Made by a program: the position numbers and the translations under genes. A model generated the notes under the pieces. It saw nothing but the letters and a program-made list of their open reading frames with translations. It did not search any database and was not told the DNA's origin. Below, piece after piece: positions 61,354 to 64,000 of a stretch of DNA of 64,000 bases (position 1 is its first letter; each line of letters begins with the position of its first letter). The DNA lies in the NCBI RefSeq assembly GCF_030811455.1, contig NZ_JAUSQU010000001.1:4030001-4094000 (forward strand). The letters are read 5' to 3'. Origin of the DNA: Streptosporangium lutulentum (GTDB lineage: Bacteria > Actinomycetota > Actinomycetes > Streptosporangiales > Streptosporangiaceae).

Positions 61354-62340
61354 CTAGTCGACCGTGACCGGCTGTTTCGGGCTGGGGATGCCGGCTCGGT
61401 CCTGCTCTCGGCGTGGCACATCGCCGTGTTGCCCGGGGCGTTTGCGTCGCAGCTGCAGGACAGCCACAGACGACAGCACCAGCAGCCCACCCGCCCACTG
61501 GACGGGGCTGAGGATCTCTCCGAGCGTGAGCGCCGCCAGCGCCGTGGTGACGACCGGTTCGAACGTCGACATGATGGCCGCCGTCGACGGTCCCGTGCGC
61601 CGCAGGCCGGCGAAGAAGGTCAGCATCGCCAGGACGGTGGACACGACAGCGATGCACGCGAGCCAGAACCAACCCTGCCATCCGAAGCCCAGGTCCGTCC
61701 CGTCCGTCACCAGTGCGCGGACGGCCATGGTGAGAGCGGCCCCGGTCATCACCAGCGCGGCCAGTATCACCGGTGGCAGCCGGTGCACGACGGTGTCCGC
61801 GACGAGGATGTAGACGGTGTAGGTGGCGGCGGCACCGAACGCCAGGGCCGTGCCGAGCGGGTGAAAGGTGACCTCACCGGTGCCCAGCAGGACGAGTAGC
61901 GTCCCGCAGGAGGCGACCACCAGCGCCGCGCAGCGTCCGGGTGTCAGACGGTCCCGGCCGAGCAGCACGGCGGCGAGGGTGACCAACAGCGGGTAGGTGT
62001 AGAAGACCAGGGACAGCAGCGAGGCGTCCATGAGTTCCAGCGCGGAGAAGTACAGGCCGGCCTGGGTGGCGTATCCGACGGCGCCCAGACCCAGGGCGGT
62101 CACCAGCACCACCGGTGTGCTTCGTGTCGCCGCCGTCCGGTCGGGGATCATCGGGTCGCGGCGCAGACCCGGCCGCAGAAGCAGCAGCATCCCCAGCAGC
62201 ACAGCGCCCAAGGCGAAGCGCACCAGCAGTAGCGCACCGGGCGAGACGCCTGCGGCGTACGCGAGTTTCCCGAAGATCGCCATGGCGCCGAAACACGCGG
62301 CGGACAGAAGGCACAGAGCTGGACCCATGCCCTTCAGCAT
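61354..62340 (-). CDS. EamA/DMT-superfamily transporter
   Basis: 328 aa with about ten membrane spans arranged as two EamA repeats. The first repeat opens GPALCLLSAACFGAMAIFGKLAYAAGVSPGALLLVRFALGAVLL and the second is seen in ALAFGAAATYTVYILVADTVV and SAAIMST-like FEPVVTTALAALTLGEILSPVQWAGGLLVL. Members export amino acids or other metabolites. The start is uncertain: ATG 62340, an inner ATG 62328 or an upstream ATG 62385 are in frame. It is divergent from a LysR gene that probably regulates it. Confidence 0.87.
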   Translation of the reverse strand: MLKGMGPALCLLSAACFGAMAIFGKLAYAAGVSPGALLLVRFALGAVLLGMLLLLRPGLRRDPMIPDRTAATRSTPVVLVTALGLGAVGYATQAGLYFSALELMDASLLSLVFYTYPLLVTLAAVLLGRDRLTPGRCAALVVASCGTLLVLLGTGEVTFHPLGTALAFGAAATYTVYILVADTVVHRLPPVILAALVMTGAALTMAVRALVTDGTDLGFGWQGWFWLACIAVVSTVLAMLTFFAGLRRTGPSTAAIMSTFEPVVTTALAALTLGEILSPVQWAGGLLVLSSVAVLQLRRKRPGQHGDVPRREQDRAGIPSPKQPVTVD

Positions 62341-62389
62341 CGAGGCCACAACACTTCGAGTCCAGTGACGATTCCTGGGTGTCATTCAT

Positions 62390-62395
62390 TAGTAT
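62390..62395 (+). promoter_or_regulatory. -10 element of a leaderless LysR gene
   Basis: TAGTAT stands 6 bp before the LysR ATG, with no ribosome-binding sequence between. The region also overlaps the possible upstream start of the divergent EamA gene. Confidence 0.55.
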
Positions 62396-62401
62396 TTCCG
62401 C

Positions 62402-63340
62402 ATGGTCACGTTGGATCTCCGCCGTCTTCGCCTGCTTCGCGAGCTCGAGGAACGCGGGACCCTGGGCGCGGTGGCCGCCGCCCTGGACTACAGCCCCTCC
62501 TCTGTGTCGCAGCAATTGACCGTCCTGGAGAAGGAGGTCGGCGCACGCCTGCTGGAAAAAGCCGGGCGCGGGGTGCGGCTCACCGACGCCGGCCGACTGC
62601 TCGCGCAGCACGCCGGCATCCTGCTGGCCGCAGCCGAGGCCGCAGCAGCGGATCTGGCCGCCCTGGGCGTTGAGGTGCGGGGCACCGTACGCGCCGGCGG
62701 CCTGCAGTCGGCGACTCGCCGGCTGCTGGTTCCCGCGGTGGCACGCATGCTGGTCCAGCACCCCCAGGTACGCACCGAGGTCACCGAACTCGAACTCGAA
62801 CAAGCCCTGCCCGAACTACGTCTCGGAACGATCGACCTGGTGATCAGCGACGAGTACGACGGCCACCCACGCCCCCGGCCGGCCGGACTACGATTCGCGC
62901 TGCTGCACGAGGAACCGCTGAAGCTGGTCCTGCCGTCCGATCACCGGCTGGCCAGGCACGGAGGGCCGGTCGCCTTGTCCGAGCTTCAAGACGAGGTCTG
63001 GGTGGCCTCGGACCGGGGGACCGGCCATCACGACATGGTCGTGGGAAGCTGCCGGTCCATCGGCGGCTACGAACCCGACGTACGGCACCGATCCAGCGAC
63101 GCGGACGTCCAGCTCGAACTCGTCCGCGTCACCGGAGCCGTAGCTCTGCTGCCGGCCCTGACCCTGCCCACCGCAGCGGACCCGGCACTGGCGATCCGAG
63201 ACGTCGCCAAGCAACGGCTCGGACGGCGACTGGTCATCGTCCGTCGAGACGGCCCCTCAACCCCCGCGCTCACAGCCTTCCTGACTGTCGTGACCAGCCA
63301 GGCGCACCACCTCGACAACAAGGACGGCCGAAAGCGGTAG
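62402..63340 (+). CDS. LysR-family transcriptional regulator
   Basis: 312 aa. The N-terminal winged helix is LDLRRLRLLRELEERGTLGAVAAALDYSPSSVSQQLTVLEKEVGARLLEKAGRGVRLTDAGRLLAQHA. The C-terminal periplasmic-binding-protein-like sensor includes LRLGTIDLVISDEYD and LVLPSDHRLA. It is probably the regulator of the divergent exporter; the effector is unknown. Confidence 0.93.
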   Translation: MVTLDLRRLRLLRELEERGTLGAVAAALDYSPSSVSQQLTVLEKEVGARLLEKAGRGVRLTDAGRLLAQHAGILLAAAEAAAADLAALGVEVRGTVRAGGLQSATRRLLVPAVARMLVQHPQVRTEVTELELEQALPELRLGTIDLVISDEYDGHPRPRPAGLRFALLHEEPLKLVLPSDHRLARHGGPVALSELQDEVWVASDRGTGHHDMVVGSCRSIGGYEPDVRHRSSDADVQLELVRVTGAVALLPALTLPTAADPALAIRDVAKQRLGRRLVIVRRDGPSTPALTAFLTVVTSQAHHLDNKDGRKR

Positions 63341-63409
63341 GCAGATGTAATGCGGCCGTCGAGGCGCCATCGGCCGCCTTGGCAGAGAGCCGGTGAGCGA
63401 CAACGGTGA

Positions 63410-63826
63410 AAGGTCCGCACGATCAACTGCCACCACGACTTCACCCAGCAGGAGAACCACCACGGCAAGAACCTGTGGATCACCCGCAAGGGAGCCATCA
63501 AGGCCGACACCGGCGACGAGGGCGTGATCCCCGGCTCCATGGGCACCCGCTCCTACATCGTGCGCGGCCTCGGCAACCCCGCTTCCTACACCTCCTGCTC
63601 ACACGGCGCAGGCCGCCGCATGTCACGCGGCCAGGTACGCCGCTCCCTCTCCCCCGAGTCACTGACCCAGGCCATGAAAGGCCGGACCTGGAACGCCAAC
63701 CGCGCCGCCGCACTGGTCGACGAACACCCCAAGGCGTACAAGTCCATCGACCAGGTCATGGCGGACCAGAAGGACCTGGTCACGATCCAGCACACCCTCC
63801 GCCAGATCTTCAACTACAAGGGCTGA
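63410..63826 (+). pseudogene. rtcB: RtcB RNA ligase, C-terminal remnant
   Basis: About 138 codons matching only the C-terminal third of RtcB. Homology begins directly after a TGA (63407-63409) with KVRTINCHHDFTQQENHHG and continues WITRKGAIKADTGDEGVIPGSMGTRSYIV, then the guanylylation motif SCSHGAGRRMSR. The N-terminal two thirds, which supply most metal ligands, are missing; upstream is the LysR gene. RtcB seals RNA ends with 2',3'-cyclic phosphate or 3'-phosphate. A fragment starting at ATG 63524 could be translated but cannot be a complete ligase. Confidence 0.85.
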
Positions 63827-63902
63827 CCCCGTAGACCACGCGCCTCGTCGCCAACCACAGGCGGCGAAGCTCCGCGTTTGCCGACTCCCGAGCCGGCACC
63901 CA

Positions 63903-64000
63903 CTAAGGCCCCACGGCTATCTTCCGGGCTCCAAGCGGCCCGAAGTCATAGATCGTGTTGTTCACCTGCAGTCCGTCGATCGCGCCGATGAAGGCGGTGT
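63903..64000 (-). CDS. C-terminal end of an unidentified gene cut by the window edge
   Basis: On the minus strand a frame is open from the window end to a TAG at 63903-63905, reading TAFIGAIDGLQVNNTIYDFG and then PLGARKIAVGP. The hydrophobic and aromatic pattern looks like real protein, perhaps the end of a secreted beta-sandwich protein, but 32 residues are too few to name it. Confidence 0.5.
   Translation of the reverse strand, partial: TAFIGAIDGLQVNNTIYDFGPLGARKIAVGP

Overview
The window is high-GC actinobacterial DNA. It has GTG and TTG starts, GTGA/ATGA stop-start overlaps, long spurious antisense open frames caused by GC-rich third positions, mycothiol synthesis (mshC), a fabG-fabI pair in the mycobacterial mabA-inhA order, and actinobacteria-specific families (PAC2, DUF3090, SCO1664-like, DUF3099, DUF6457). 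Gene content and order suggest a Streptosporangiaceae-like genome (Streptosporangium, Nonomuraea or a relative). This is inference and was not checked by search. Most of the window looks like chromosomal core. The last ~1 kb, with an rtcB remnant and a cut-off gene, looks less stable.

Layout: 1-246 end of a LuxR-type regulator; 339-6327 a five-gene peptide ABC importer (order C-A-B-D-F); 6605-7876 a small membrane protein and a HAD phosphatase; 7899-11363 cobalamin-dependent methionine synthase; 11778-12632 a PAC2 protein. 12729-22697 is a nitrate assimilation locus on the minus strand (narK, nasC, a BFD-tailed flavoprotein, nirB, nirD, a HemD-winged-helix protein resembling NnaR, and a CbiX chelatase). 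22933-25204 holds a deformylase, a cold-shock protein and a WYL regulator, followed by a short UvrA-like ATPase. 27766-31902 holds mshC, a TANGO2-like protein and a tight module of a kinase-like protein, DUF3090 and a histidine phosphatase. 31944-34019 holds an aldo-keto reductase and a secreted proline-rich protein. 34026-35621 is fabI-fabG and 35699-38649 a TldD/TldE-type pair.

From 38879 to 56287 is a catabolic block. It has a ROK regulator, a sugar ABC importer without its own ATPase, a GH38 alpha-mannosidase and a GH2 beta-galactosidase, then a terminator and a second operon of inositol genes (Gfo/Idh dehydrogenase, iolE-like, iolC, a Cgl0159-type aldolase, iolB, iolD). A palindrome, CTTTGTC-CT-GACAAAG, precedes the importer operon and recurs in degenerate form before the inositol operon. 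The two operons may therefore be one regulon for glycosylated inositols.

56328-59049 holds dodecin, DUF3099, a probable small RNA with three hairpins that each carry CCCCCGT in the loop, DUF6457, mobA and moaA; the molybdenum cofactor made here would serve the nitrate reductase. 59320-63340 holds a metallo-beta-lactamase-fold hydrolase with a divergent AraC regulator, and an EamA exporter with a divergent LysR regulator.

The observations most worth following up are the three-hairpin C-loop RNA, the shared palindrome joining the mannosidase and inositol operons, the imperfect tandem repeat of overlapping micro-ORFs between nirD and the NnaR-like gene, and the kinase-like/DUF3090/phosphatase module beside mshC. 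No tRNA, rRNA, CRISPR array or intact insertion sequence was seen.
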